Positions 1 to 7,442 of a stretch of 12,756 bases of DNA are shown in pieces. Every line of letters starts with the position of its first letter. The stretch's first letter is position 1. Under the pieces are notes generated by a model, which was given only the letters and a program-made list of their open reading frames with translations, made no database searches and had not been told where the DNA came from. The stretch spans positions 1 to 12,756 of the forward strand of contig JAGSPR010000166.1 in the NCBI GenBank assembly GCA_018262455.1, in the 5' to 3' direction. The DNA is from Deltaproteobacteria bacterium. GTDB taxonomy: Bacteria; Myxococcota; Polyangia; Haliangiales; Haliangiaceae. Position numbers and translations under genes: made by a program.

Positions 1-1
1 G

Positions 2-64
2 TGTGGCACCACCGTCGACAAGGTCGCCGTGACCTTGCTCGGCCGCGTCGCGATCGCCCAGTAG
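2..64 (+). CDS. 3' end of an unidentified gene (partial)
   Basis: Only the last 20 codons and a TAG stop at 62-64 are in the window. Frame 2 reads as a normal protein tail ending VAVTLLGRVAIAQ, and its codons end mostly in G or C, whereas frame 1 gives an arginine-rich shadow. The piece is too short to assign a family. Its stop codon directly abuts the stop (65-67) of the convergent gene on the other strand, so the two genes share no spacer at all. The reading frame rests only on composition and the stop, so confidence is moderate. Confidence 0.5.
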   Translation, partial: CGTTVDKVAVTLLGRVAIAQ

Positions 65-1696
65 TTACCAGCGCGTCTCGCGGACCTTCGAGACGATCGG
101 CGCGAGCAGCCGGCGCGCGGTCGCACGCAGCAGGTCCGACTCGCCCACCACGCCGGCGAGCGGCGGACTGAACGTGTAGTAGGTCTCGATCGCGAGCTCG
201 CCGAGCACCGTCTTCGCCATGAGCGAGTCCCGGAAGTGGCGCAACAGCTCGACGTCGCTCGCCATCACCGAGCCATACGCAGCCGTCGCGATGAAGCACG
301 CGTTGACCTCGCCACTCTGGCGATCTGGCGTGACGACCTCGACGATCGAGAGCGGGCTCGCGTTGCGGCAGTTGTCGAACGCGCGGATCCCGACCGAGTA
401 CGTGGTCTCGGGGAGCAGCCCCTGCAGCGCGATCGTCTGCTGCTCGCCCGATGCCACCGGGCTGACCTCGGCGGCGAGCAGGGTCGAGGTGGAGAAGTTG
501 TCTTCGGTGATCGGCTCGCCGACGCGGAACCGAACCTCGTAGCCCGCGACCATGCCGGTGGCGCCATCGTCGCCGGGGGCCGCAAACGCGATCGAGGCGG
601 TGCTGCCCGTGACCGCCGTCACCTCCGGGTTTCCCGGCGACGCCGGTGGCATGACATCGATCTCGTGGCGCAGGGTGAGGTGAACGCGCGAGGTCACGCC
701 GTCGCTCGACACCAGCGCGAGCCGCCCCGCCCCGCTACCCGGCGTGTTCGAGATCGTCGTGTCGGGTGCGCGGACGTTGCCATCGAGGCCGTCGGGATCG
801 CCATAGCCTGCGTAGACGTCCGTCGACGCGGTGGTGTCGGCGTTGTTCATGGTGAACGGCACGCGGTAGAGCACCGACGGCTGACCGCGATACGGCGAGC
901 CGTACTCGGCCCATGCGAGGTTGGGCGGCGACGGATACGTCTGTTCGTTGTAGGTGGCGTTCATGTCGAACTCCTTCGACACCTCGACCCACAGCACGTA
1001 ATCGCCCGGCGGAACCTCGAACGGCACGGCCCAGCTGACGTGCGCGGGCATGCCGCTGACCGGGGTCGGCTGCGAGATCGCGTCGAACGGGTTGAGCGCC
1101 GCGAACATCCCGACCGAGGGGGTGTCGCCGTTGGCCTGGGCGGACAGATCGTTGCGCGGCGGGTAGCGGCTCATCTTCGTCGCCGAGAGCGTGCCCTTGT
1201 CGCTGTACGCGTTCGCCGACGGGCACGTCATCGCATCAAACTCGCTGGGGAGCATCGGCCGGCAGAAGTGCTTGTCGGGCGAGCTCTCTCCCATCGAGTG
1301 CGAGAGATCGTTGTCGTCGCCGTCCTGGAACTCGAGCTGGGGCCAGCGCAGCGGCTGCTTGGTGGCCCACACCGGGAACACGGTCTCGCGGCGGCCATAC
1401 GGCCACAGCGGGCCGGAATCGAAGTCGAACCGACCGGGCCGGTTGCCGATGCCGAACGTGCCGGTCTGCCAGGTGATGTACGCGGTCTCGACGAAGTTGC
1501 CGGCCGTGTCTTCGACCCACGCCACGATCTGCGGCGCGAACTTGTTGTTGGGGTTGTCGGGCGTCGCGGGCTGGAACCCGATGTCGAGGATTCGGCACTG
1601 ACCTTCGGCTCGCGCGGCCGCCGGGGCAAGTGCCATGGCGACGACGGCGATCGCGGTGCGGCCAGCACGACCAGAACGAGAAGCCCAACGTCGCAT
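65..1696 (-). CDS. Exported fibronectin-III / CFI-box C-terminal protein (paralogue 1)
   Basis: A 543-residue predicted exported protein of unknown function. I chose the ATG at 1694-1696 because it opens a good signal peptide (MRRWASRSGRAG, then a hydrophobic Ala/Val stretch, then a likely cut after ARA near residue 30). A GGGAG Shine-Dalgarno lies 5 nt upstream (1702-1706). The frame stays open up to 1903, but that extension is Ser/Arg/Cys-rich noise. Residues 35-340 are a conserved body carrying PQIVAWVEDTAGN, TGTFGIGNRPGRFDF and YVLWVEVSKEFDMNATYN. Residues about 353-457 look like one fibronectin type III domain (LLPETTYSVGIRAFDNC). From residue 466 comes ACFIATAAYGS followed by VMASDVELLRHFRDSL, the conserved 'CFI-box' C-terminal domain that I recall as common in myxobacterial exported proteins; its role is not established. 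It lies 16 nt after a paralogue, probably in one operon. Extracytoplasmic location is inferred from the signal peptide. Confidence 0.85.
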   Translation of the reverse strand: MRRWASRSGRAGRTAIAVVAMALAPAAARAEGQCRILDIGFQPATPDNPNNKFAPQIVAWVEDTAGNFVETAYITWQTGTFGIGNRPGRFDFDSGPLWPYGRRETVFPVWATKQPLRWPQLEFQDGDDNDLSHSMGESSPDKHFCRPMLPSEFDAMTCPSANAYSDKGTLSATKMSRYPPRNDLSAQANGDTPSVGMFAALNPFDAISQPTPVSGMPAHVSWAVPFEVPPGDYVLWVEVSKEFDMNATYNEQTYPSPPNLAWAEYGSPYRGQPSVLYRVPFTMNNADTTASTDVYAGYGDPDGLDGNVRAPDTTISNTPGSGAGRLALVSSDGVTSRVHLTLRHEIDVMPPASPGNPEVTAVTGSTASIAFAAPGDDGATGMVAGYEVRFRVGEPITEDNFSTSTLLAAEVSPVASGEQQTIALQGLLPETTYSVGIRAFDNCRNASPLSIVEVVTPDRQSGEVNACFIATAAYGSVMASDVELLRHFRDSLMAKTVLGELAIETYYTFSPPLAGVVGESDLLRATARRLLAPIVSKVRETRW

Positions 1697-1701
1697 GTTC
1701 A

Positions 1702-1706
1702 CTCCC
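1702..1706 (-). promoter_or_regulatory. Ribosome binding site for paralogue 1
   Basis: Read on the minus strand, GGGAG sits 5 nt before the ATG at 1696. It lies within the 16-nt gap after the stop of the upstream paralogue. It supports the signal-peptide start over the longer open frame that runs back into the neighbouring gene. Confidence 0.6.
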
Positions 1707-1712
1707 GTCACG

Positions 1713-3371
1713 TTACAGCTGGAACCCGCGGACGCGGCGGACGATCGGCCTGAGGACCTCGCGCGCCGTTGCCCGCAGCAGGTCGGACTCGCCGACGACC
1801 CCGGAGACCGCGGGCCCGAACGTATAGTAGGTCTCGACCGCGAGCTCGCCGAGCACGGTCTTGCGCAGCAGCGAGTCGCGGAAGTGGCGCAGCAGCTCGA
1901 CATCGCTCGCCATCACCGAGCCGTACGCCGCCGTCGCGATGAAGCAGGCGTCGACGTCTCCGACATCACGCGGTGCGGTGGTGAACGACAGCACGCTGAC
2001 CTCGCCGGTGTTGCGACAGTCGTCGAACGCACGGATCCCGACCGAGTAGTCGGTCTCGGGCAGCAGGCCATCCAGCCTGAAGCTCTGCGGCGTGCCGGCA
2101 ATCACCGGCACGACCGGGGTGGTGACGAGCGTGCCCGTCTCGAAGGTCTCCGCGGTCATGTCCTGACCGGCGAGCATGCGGATCTCGTACTTCGTGACCT
2201 TGCCGACCGTGCCGTCATCGCCGGGCGCCACGAACCCGATCGTCGCGTCGCGGCTGGTGGAGGTCACGAGCTGCAGCGCTCCCGGGCCCGCGGGCGGATC
2301 GAAGTCGACCTGCGGCTTCGACACCAGGCGGACCCGGTAGGTCGAGTTGTCTCGCGACACGAGCTGGAGCCGCGCGGCACCCGAGCCCGGCACGTTCGTG
2401 GTGATCGTGTCGTCAGGCGCGCGAACGTTGCCATCCACGCCGTCGGGATCACCGTAGCCGAGGTAGTCCGACACGAGCGCCGTCGTCGAGGCCGCGTTGA
2501 GCGCGAACGGCATCTTGTAGACCACCGACGGCTGACCGCGATAAGGCAGGCCGTACTCGGCCCACGGGATCCCGTCGGGCGGCGCGAACACGGTCTCGTT
2601 GTAGCTCGCGTTCATGTCGAACTCGCGCGACACCTCGACGAACAGCACGTAATCCCCGAACGGCAGGGTCTCCGGCACCGGCCAGCTGATCGTGGCGGGC
2701 GTGCCGGCAGGTGGCGTCGCTTGCGAGACCGCATCGAACGGGTTGAGCACGTCGTACATGTCGACCGATGGATCGTCGGGCGTGGCACGCGCCACATCGT
2801 TGCGCGGCGGGTAGAAGCTCTTGTTCCCGCCCGGTTTCAGCACGCCCTTGTCGGTGTAGGCCTGCGACGCGCACGTCACCGCATCCCAGGCTTCCTCGGT
2901 GGGCATGAGCGGCCGGCAGAAGTGTGCCTCGCGCGAGCTGTTGTTGAACGGGTGCGAGAGGTTCGACTCGTCGGCGTTCTGGAACACCACCTCGTCCCAC
3001 GACAGGCCGTGGCGATGCGACCAGACGGGGAACACCGTCGGCCGGCGACCATAGGGCCAGTTGGGTCCGCTGTTGAAGTCGAAGCGCCCCGGCCGGTTGC
3101 CGATGCCGAACGTGCCGGTCAGCTGCGTGATGTAGATCGTGTCGAGGTAGTTCCCGCTGGTGTCCTCGATCCACGCCACGATCTGCGGCGCGGAGGGGTT
3201 CTGAGAATTCGCCGCCGGTGTGAAGTCGACGTCGACCACCGTGCAGTTGCCCTGGGCCGTGGCTCCGCCGGGTGCGAGGAACAGCGACGCGGCGACCAAC
3301 AGCCCCTGCGCACGGCGGATCACGACCATGGCAAGCATTATTGCTGGGCTGCGAGCTGGAACAAGACGCAA
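1713..3371 (-). CDS. Exported fibronectin-III / CFI-box C-terminal protein (paralogue 2)
   Basis: A 552-residue predicted exported protein, paralogous along its whole length to the next gene downstream and of unknown function. The start is uncertain. A TTG at 3369-3371 has a perfect AGGAGG 4 nt upstream (3376-3381), which I prefer; in-frame ATGs at 3338 and 3329 also give signal peptides but lack any Shine-Dalgarno. The signal peptide's hydrophobic core is GLLVAASLFLAPGGA, with cleavage near ATAQG. The body has PQIVAWIEDTSGN, TGTFGIGNRPGRFDF and YVLFVEVSREFDMNASYN. A fibronectin-III-like domain lies at about 359-468 and the CFI-box (ACFIATAAYGS) starts at about 475. The first 27 residues of this last domain are identical in both paralogues. 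The gene is first in the operon and divergent from the DNA glycosylase gene across 110 bp. Confidence 0.85.
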   Translation of the reverse strand: MRLVPARSPAIMLAMVVIRRAQGLLVAASLFLAPGGATAQGNCTVVDVDFTPAANSQNPSAPQIVAWIEDTSGNYLDTIYITQLTGTFGIGNRPGRFDFNSGPNWPYGRRPTVFPVWSHRHGLSWDEVVFQNADESNLSHPFNNSSREAHFCRPLMPTEEAWDAVTCASQAYTDKGVLKPGGNKSFYPPRNDVARATPDDPSVDMYDVLNPFDAVSQATPPAGTPATISWPVPETLPFGDYVLFVEVSREFDMNASYNETVFAPPDGIPWAEYGLPYRGQPSVVYKMPFALNAASTTALVSDYLGYGDPDGVDGNVRAPDDTITTNVPGSGAARLQLVSRDNSTYRVRLVSKPQVDFDPPAGPGALQLVTSTSRDATIGFVAPGDDGTVGKVTKYEIRMLAGQDMTAETFETGTLVTTPVVPVIAGTPQSFRLDGLLPETDYSVGIRAFDDCRNTGEVSVLSFTTAPRDVGDVDACFIATAAYGSVMASDVELLRHFRDSLLRKTVLGELAVETYYTFGPAVSGVVGESDLLRATAREVLRPIVRRVRGFQL

Positions 3372-3375
3372 AACG

Positions 3376-3381
3376 CCTCCT
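3376..3381 (-). promoter_or_regulatory. Consensus Shine-Dalgarno (AGGAGG) selecting a TTG start
   Basis: On the minus strand AGGAGG is followed by a 4-nt spacer and then TTG (3371-3369), in frame with paralogue 2. It is a full match to the anti-Shine-Dalgarno core, whereas the two downstream ATGs (3338, 3329) have nothing comparable. It therefore favours the TTG start and a signal peptide with a longer N-region. The short spacer is the weak point. Confidence 0.5.
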
Positions 3382-3405
3382 GTCGTGGTTTCGTGTCGTT
3401 TGAAC

Positions 3406-3422
3406 CCGCTCGGTGCGAGCGG
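3406..3422. promoter_or_regulatory. Inverted repeat in the gap between CFI-box gene and glycosylase
   Basis: A perfect 6-bp stem (CCGCTC/GAGCGG) with a 5-nt loop (GGTGC) lies in the 110-bp divergent gap. Such a site could be an operator or a hairpin in the 5' leader of either gene. There is no T-tract to suggest a terminator. At this GC content a 6-bp stem can arise by chance, so the functional reading is weak. No convincing -35/-10 pair was found for either gene. Confidence 0.25.
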
Positions 3423-3481
3423 AAAATGTCACACGGCGGCCCCAGCATCGGCGGGCCGGATAACATGACAAGCTCGCTGCC

Positions 3482-4174
3482 GTGAGCCGACAGCGGCTGA
3501 CCGAGCTCCGGGCTGCCCGCCTGACGTCCAGCTTCTTCGCGCGCGACGTCATCACGGTGGCGCGCGCGCTGATCGGCTCCGTGCTCGTCCACGGCCCGCG
3601 AGCGGGGATCATCGTCGAGACCGAGGCATACCTCGGCCCCGAGGACCTCGCCTCGCACGCGCGGTTCGGGCCGACCGCTCGCACCGACGTCATGTTCGGG
3701 CCGGGCGGCATCTCCTACGTCTATCTCTGTTACGGCGTCCACGAGATGTTCAACATCGTCACCGGCGCCGCGGGTCAGGGCCAGGCGGTCCTGATCCGGG
3801 CGATCGCGCCGTATCTCGGGCTACCCGACGATGCCAGCGTGGGCCGCGGACCCGGCAAGTTGACCCGTGCCCTCGAGATCGATCGCGGGCACGACCGTCG
3901 CGAGCTCGCACGAGGGACGTTGTATGTCGCGAGCGGGCCGGCGAGGTCCGCGCTCGCGGGTCTCTCGGCGTGGGCGAACGTCCCTCCCCTCGCGATCGCG
4001 ACCGGGCCGCGCGTTGGCGTCGCGTTCGCGGGCGACTGGGCCGCGCGGCCGATGCGGTTCTGGTGGCGCGATCATCCCGCGGTCTCGCGCGGGCCGGGCG
4101 GATCCGCCGGTCAGTCGTCTTTGCGCGGCGCGGTGGTGGCGGGCGCGAGCCGGTCGACGCGGCGCAGGCGCTGA
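3482..4174 (+). CDS. 3-methyladenine DNA glycosylase (AAG/MPG family)
   Basis: A base-excision repair enzyme that removes alkylated purines such as 3-methyladenine from DNA (EC 3.2.2.21 family), acting in the cytoplasm. The frame gives 230 residues from a GTG start. Family signatures are clear: [16 protein letters not shown] at 45-60, containing the Glu (E48), Tyr (Y50) and His (H59) that match the human AAG active-site region; [23 protein letters not shown] at 71-93; and [11 protein letters not shown] near 121-131. Family members usually end just after an RF...VSR motif, seen here as [13 protein letters not shown] at 191-203. The last 27 residues (GPGGS...RRRR) are therefore extra. Most of them are encoded by DNA that is also the 3' end of the convergent gene (64-bp overlap). 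I see no Shine-Dalgarno; an upstream ATG at 3465 is out of frame. Confidence 0.9.
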   Translation: MSRQRLTELRAARLTSSFFARDVITVARALIGSVLVHGPRAGIIVETEAYLGPEDLASHARFGPTARTDVMFGPGGISYVYLCYGVHEMFNIVTGAAGQGQAVLIRAIAPYLGLPDDASVGRGPGKLTRALEIDRGHDRRELARGTLYVASGPARSALAGLSAWANVPPLAIATGPRVGVAFAGDWAARPMRFWWRDHPAVSRGPGGSAGQSSLRGAVVAGASRSTRRRR

Positions 4175-4989
4175 CGGTACAGGTGCTCGGCGAGCTTCAC
4201 GCGAACGCGGCTGTTCGCCGGCCGGTAGTGGAAGTGCGGCACCGAGGTCAGCCTGACGAGGGGATCGACGCGCGGCACCTCGAGCTTGCGGAGCCAGCCG
4301 GTGACCTCGGTCTCGAGCGCGCGGCCCTCGGCGAGCCACACGACGGTCTTGTGCTCGGTGAGCCGGAGCGTGGCGGTGTGCTTGCGCACGTACACCGAGA
4401 TCTCGAGGTGACCGTTGCCGAGCAGCTCGGCGTCGTGATCGTCTAGAAAGCGCAGGATCTTCTTGGCGTCGACGCGCGAGGTCAGCCAGACGTCGGTCTT
4501 GTGATCTGCCCGGCCGGGCTCCACGAAGTGATCGAGCACGCGAACCTCGAGGTTGTCGGCGGCGGGGAGATGCTCGATCAGGCCCAGGAACAGATCGGTC
4601 AGGTGCTCGGCGTCGGTCTGCGCCTCGATCACCAGCAGCTTGGGATCGGCGTGGATCGTGTAGCCGCGCCGGCCGACCACGGGATGACCGAGCTGGGGCA
4701 ACACGCCGACTGGCCAGCGGAACGGCTGCGCCCCGACCTGGTCGGGCGGCACGTCTCCGAGCTCGACGACGCGCTCCTTGCCAACCGACTGGCCGAGCGG
4801 CACCTGATCGGCGGTGGCGACCTCACCGGCGATCGCAAAGGACTTCGCGACATGCTTTTCGGCCGCGGCGATCGCGACGCCGAGGTGCTCGCCAGAAGCG
4901 GCGACCAGCACCGGCTTGCCGGCGGTTCGTGCGAGCGCGATGCGGTACCAGGTCAGAGTCTGCGCTCCGGTCATCGTGTCAACCGTCAC
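4111..4989 (-). CDS. Cytoplasmic protein of unknown function, third gene of the PEGA operon
   Basis: I do not recognise this 292-residue protein. It has no signal peptide or membrane segment, so it is probably cytoplasmic. It is rich in charged residues and mixed alpha/beta in character, with stretches such as [35 protein letters not shown] at the N-terminus, [27 protein letters not shown] in the middle, and a basic C-terminus ([21 protein letters not shown]). The GTG at 4987-4989 overlaps the stop of the lipoprotein gene as GTGA, which suggests translational coupling; an AGGA lies only 2 nt before it. An ATG five codons later (4974) is the alternative. Its stop lies inside the convergent glycosylase frame. 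A role with the upstream lipoprotein and PEGA protein is inferred only from the overlapping operon. Confidence 0.75.
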   Translation of the reverse strand: MTVDTMTGAQTLTWYRIALARTAGKPVLVAASGEHLGVAIAAAEKHVAKSFAIAGEVATADQVPLGQSVGKERVVELGDVPPDQVGAQPFRWPVGVLPQLGHPVVGRRGYTIHADPKLLVIEAQTDAEHLTDLFLGLIEHLPAADNLEVRVLDHFVEPGRADHKTDVWLTSRVDAKKILRFLDDHDAELLGNGHLEISVYVRKHTATLRLTEHKTVVWLAEGRALETEVTGWLRKLEVPRVDPLVRLTSVPHFHYRPANSRVRVKLAEHLYRQRLRRVDRLAPATTAPRKDD

Positions 4990-6173
4990 TGTCCTGTGGG
5001 GGGATCGAACAGCACGATGGTGAGCCTGCCCTGCACCAGGCCGCCGATGCTGGAGAGCTGCGTGGTCAGGAACGTGCTGAAGAGGGTGCCGTACGGCGCA
5101 TCACGGGAGACGAACATGCCGCTCGCGGTGGTCTTGCCGCCGGTCGCCAGGCCCGTGCGATTCGCGTTGAGGTACTGGACGGTGCCTTGGCTCGCCGCCA
5201 CCGGGAAGCCGGCGGCAGGGTTGCCGTTGGCGTCGAGCACGATGCCGAGCGTGAGGCCCTCGGGCGGAAACTCGGCGAGCGTGAGTGCCCCGAGGATCTC
5301 CCGTAGCGTCTCCTTGGAGACCCGCACGCCTGCGATATCGATCCGGCGGTCGGCGGAGGTGATCCGGTCGCGACAGCGCAGCGACGTGATCGCCGGAGCA
5401 TCGTCTTCGAGCACCTCGATGCACGCCGAGCTCGTGAACACGAGCTTCACGTCGGCGCCCCAGACGGGAGGAACCGACGTCGCGCGACTGAGCGCGCGCG
5501 CCGTGTTCGGGAACAACGTGAAAGCCGTCTCGGAGCCAAAGGTGGTCAGCGTCGGCTCGCCGACGAACACGTTGAGCTGATCGGCCAGGTTCTCGCCGAC
5601 CGACACGCCGGTCTCGAAGTCGGTGACGGTGGAGGTGACCGAGACGGTGTCCATGCCCGAGCAACTCGGGGCGTTGATCAGCTCCTTGTTCGTGCACCCG
5701 AGGGTGACCACGGTCTCGCTGTCTCCCGGGTGGTAGAAGGCGTGTCCACCGAGGGCCGGCGTCGGCGAGAGATCGATCGGGAAGCCGAGGTTGGCATCGA
5801 ACATGACCGGGACGCGGAGGCAGTTGAGCTCGCCGGTCACCGGATCGGTGACCATGCTCTTTGGCCAGACGGTCACCTGGACCTCGAGGACCTCGCGTGG
5901 CAGGTCGGTCGGCGGGAGATCGATCTTGCCGATCGCGCACAGGTCCTTGGAGGTCGAGGGTGGAACCACCTCGCAGACCGAGACGAACGGCTCGCTCGGG
6001 TTGCTCGGGGACAGGATCCGGACGCTCAGCACGCTCTCGCACCCCATCGGGATGTCCTTGCACTCCGTGACGCCGCAGCTCTGCCCGGGCGTTCCCTCCG
6101 CGACCTCGTAGATGATCTTCAGCGGCGGCGTCGTGCACGCAGCCACCACCGCGAGCACCAGCATGCGTCTCAT
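4986..6173 (-). CDS. Predicted lipoprotein with carboxypeptidase-regulatory-like C-terminal domain
   Basis: A 395-residue predicted lipoprotein. The N-terminus MRRMLVLAVVAACTTPP is a short lipoprotein signal with a VAAC lipobox, so C13 would be the lipidated residue. The rest is extracytoplasmic and Cys-containing (for example C-x4-C near GQSCGVTECKD, and LNCLR, LGCTN and SACIE). The region GIVLDANGNPAAGFPVAAS, followed by a G-x-T-x-x-x-G-x-F pattern, resembles the carboxypeptidase-regulatory/Ig-like beta-sandwich fold often found in surface proteins. I cannot name the family. The ATG at 6171-6173 overlaps the stop of the upstream PEGA gene as ATGA, and the gene's own stop overlaps the next start as GTGA, so three genes are coupled. 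An ATG three codons later is also possible. Confidence 0.8.
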   Translation of the reverse strand: MRRMLVLAVVAACTTPPLKIIYEVAEGTPGQSCGVTECKDIPMGCESVLSVRILSPSNPSEPFVSVCEVVPPSTSKDLCAIGKIDLPPTDLPREVLEVQVTVWPKSMVTDPVTGELNCLRVPVMFDANLGFPIDLSPTPALGGHAFYHPGDSETVVTLGCTNKELINAPSCSGMDTVSVTSTVTDFETGVSVGENLADQLNVFVGEPTLTTFGSETAFTLFPNTARALSRATSVPPVWGADVKLVFTSSACIEVLEDDAPAITSLRCRDRITSADRRIDIAGVRVSKETLREILGALTLAEFPPEGLTLGIVLDANGNPAAGFPVAASQGTVQYLNANRTGLATGGKTTASGMFVSRDAPYGTLFSTFLTTQLSSIGGLVQGRLTIVLFDPPTGQ

Positions 6174-7396
6174 CGACGTGCCGATCCGGTCTGAGGGTTC
6201 GGGTCGAGCGACACCGTCCGATCGATCGACCGGATCGCGAGGATGCCGGCCACGATCGCCACGCCCGTCGCGATCATGCCGGCGCGGTAGGAGGTCCGCT
6301 GGTACCAGCGCTTCTCGACCACCGGGATCTTCGGAGGGGGCGGTTCGACGGGCTTCGGCGCCTTGCGTGGCGGCGGTGCCAGCGGCGCGAGCAGGTCGCT
6401 CGGCTGCTCGCCGCGCGTGTGCTCGCGGAGTGCCGAGAAGCCCGGTGCGCGATCGCGCCAGGTCTGCACGATCACGCCGCCGCCCGGTGCGCCGGTCAGC
6501 ACGACCGCGTCGCTGACCTTGAGCAGTTCCGCGATCTGGTACATCGCCGAGGCTCGCGCGGAGGCGTCGGGCGCGTGCTTGAGCGCGATCCGGGCCCTCC
6601 GGATCCGGGTCGCAAGGCCGGTCGGCGCGTCGTCGATGTCGGCTTGCACCTTGCGCTGCGCGATCACCGTGACCCGCTTGGCGCGGGGATCGCGTTCGGG
6701 CCCGGTCAGCCACACCACGTGCTGGCCCGCCGGCGCATCGAACCCCGCCGGGGCGTCGCCAACCGCCTTGCCGTCGATCCACACCCGCCCTGTCCCGGTG
6801 ACCGCGATCTTGCCGATCCCGGCGCTGACCGACCTCGCGGCCTCGAAGGCCTGGACGACCTCGGGCAAGTAGCGCGCGGCGTCGGGAGTGAACCCCGGGT
6901 CGAGCTGGTGGGTCAGCGCAAATGCCGCGGCGGCAGGATCCGGCTTGCGCTCGCCGAGGCGCGCCTGACCGAGCACGAACGAGAGCTCGGCATAGACCGC
7001 GACGATCGCCGGCGTGGGCGTGGCGTACGCGAGGGCATCCTGGCCGGCGATCGCGTGCTCGGCCGCCGTCGGGAAGTCGAACTGCGAGAGCCGCTGCTGC
7101 GCCGACAGCCTGGACTTCCGCGCATCCTCCAAGCGATCGGCGTCCTCGTCCTTGAACGCGCCGAGCAGCTCCGCGAACAGGCTCTGATCGTCGATCGGCT
7201 TGAGGTCGAGGTGGTTGTTGAGCTCGTTGCCCAGGTCCTTGGCCAGCGCCTCGCCGGCGTCGGTCTCGGTCAGATCGATCACCGCGACCGGGCGGCGGGT
7301 GGGGGGGGCCTCCGAGGCAGGCTGAGCCCACGCGATCGCCACCTGACAGATCAGGGTGCAGACGACGACCGTTCGGGCCGCCAGGCGCGACGACAT
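6170..7396 (-). CDS. PEGA-domain protein with signal peptide and C-terminal transmembrane segment
   Basis: A 408-residue predicted envelope protein, first gene of a three-gene operon. I chose the ATG at 7394-7396 because MSSRLAARTVVVCTLICQVAIAWAQP is a clean signal peptide (cut near AWA-Q). The frame also opens at an ATG at 7430-7432, which adds 12 residues. Residues 38-75 (VAVIDLTETDAGEALAKDLGNELN) resemble proteins that open with a conserved beta strand and helix before TPR-like helices. A helical region at 75-190 includes ALTHQLDPGFTPDAARYLPEVVQAFEAAR. Residues about 195-247 (VWIDGKAVGDAPAGFDAPAGQHVV) form a PEGA-like domain. A Pro-rich linker (338-360) leads to one membrane segment at about 372-390, with a short tail beyond it. 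This topology would leave most of the protein outside the cytoplasm. The divergent neighbour is a PEGA kinase, which suggests a related job. Confidence 0.8.
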   Translation of the reverse strand: MSSRLAARTVVVCTLICQVAIAWAQPASEAPPTRRPVAVIDLTETDAGEALAKDLGNELNNHLDLKPIDDQSLFAELLGAFKDEDADRLEDARKSRLSAQQRLSQFDFPTAAEHAIAGQDALAYATPTPAIVAVYAELSFVLGQARLGERKPDPAAAAFALTHQLDPGFTPDAARYLPEVVQAFEAARSVSAGIGKIAVTGTGRVWIDGKAVGDAPAGFDAPAGQHVVWLTGPERDPRAKRVTVIAQRKVQADIDDAPTGLATRIRRARIALKHAPDASARASAMYQIAELLKVSDAVVLTGAPGGGVIVQTWRDRAPGFSALREHTRGEQPSDLLAPLAPPPRKAPKPVEPPPPKIPVVEKRWYQRTSYRAGMIATGVAIVAGILAIRSIDRTVSLDPNPQTGSARR

Positions 7397-7402
7397 TGCC
7401 TT

Positions 7403-7408
7403 AGTATA
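7403..7408 (-). promoter_or_regulatory. Possible -10 element (TATACT) of the PEGA operon
   Basis: On the minus strand TATACT (5 of 6 matches to TATAAT) ends 6 nt before the ATG at 7396. Initiation about 7 nt downstream would start the transcript at or next to the ATG, that is, a leaderless mRNA. No good -35 is seen at 17 nt (TGGGAT). AAGG lies 2 nt before the ATG and could instead be a weak ribosome site on a longer transcript. Confidence 0.3.
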
Positions 7409-7420
7409 GGGCACCTTGCG

Positions 7421-7437
7421 CGGCCATCCCATGGCCG
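7421..7437. promoter_or_regulatory. Perfect inverted repeat in the kinase/PEGA-operon divergent gap
   Basis: CGGCCAT-CCC-ATGGCCG is a perfect 7-bp-arm inverted repeat with a 3-bp spacer. It lies centrally in the 71 bp (7397-7467) between the divergent PEGA operon and the kinase gene. Position and symmetry suit a dimeric regulator that could control both directions. It overlaps the alternative upstream start of the PEGA gene (7430-7432). No regulator gene lies beside it, so function is inferred. Confidence 0.35.
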
Positions 7438-7442
7438 TCAGC

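Noticed and set aside
3459..3464. GATAAC as a -10 box for the glycosylase gene
   Set aside because: It has no recognisable -35 at 16-18 bp and lies in a GC-rich stretch where partial matches are common.
236..3485. Two long plus-strand open frames (236-1753 and 1635-3485; 505 and 616 residues) antisense to the CFI-box genes
   Set aside because: They are extremely Arg/His/Asp/Val-rich with no domain, typical of frames kept open by G/C third-position bias on the opposite strand. The minus-strand genes have signal peptides, conserved motifs and paralogy.
2449..3711. Minus-strand open frame of 420 residues covering the second CFI-box gene and the start of the glycosylase gene
   Set aside because: A frame-shifted shadow of the CFI-box gene joined to the antisense of the glycosylase; low-complexity with no motif.
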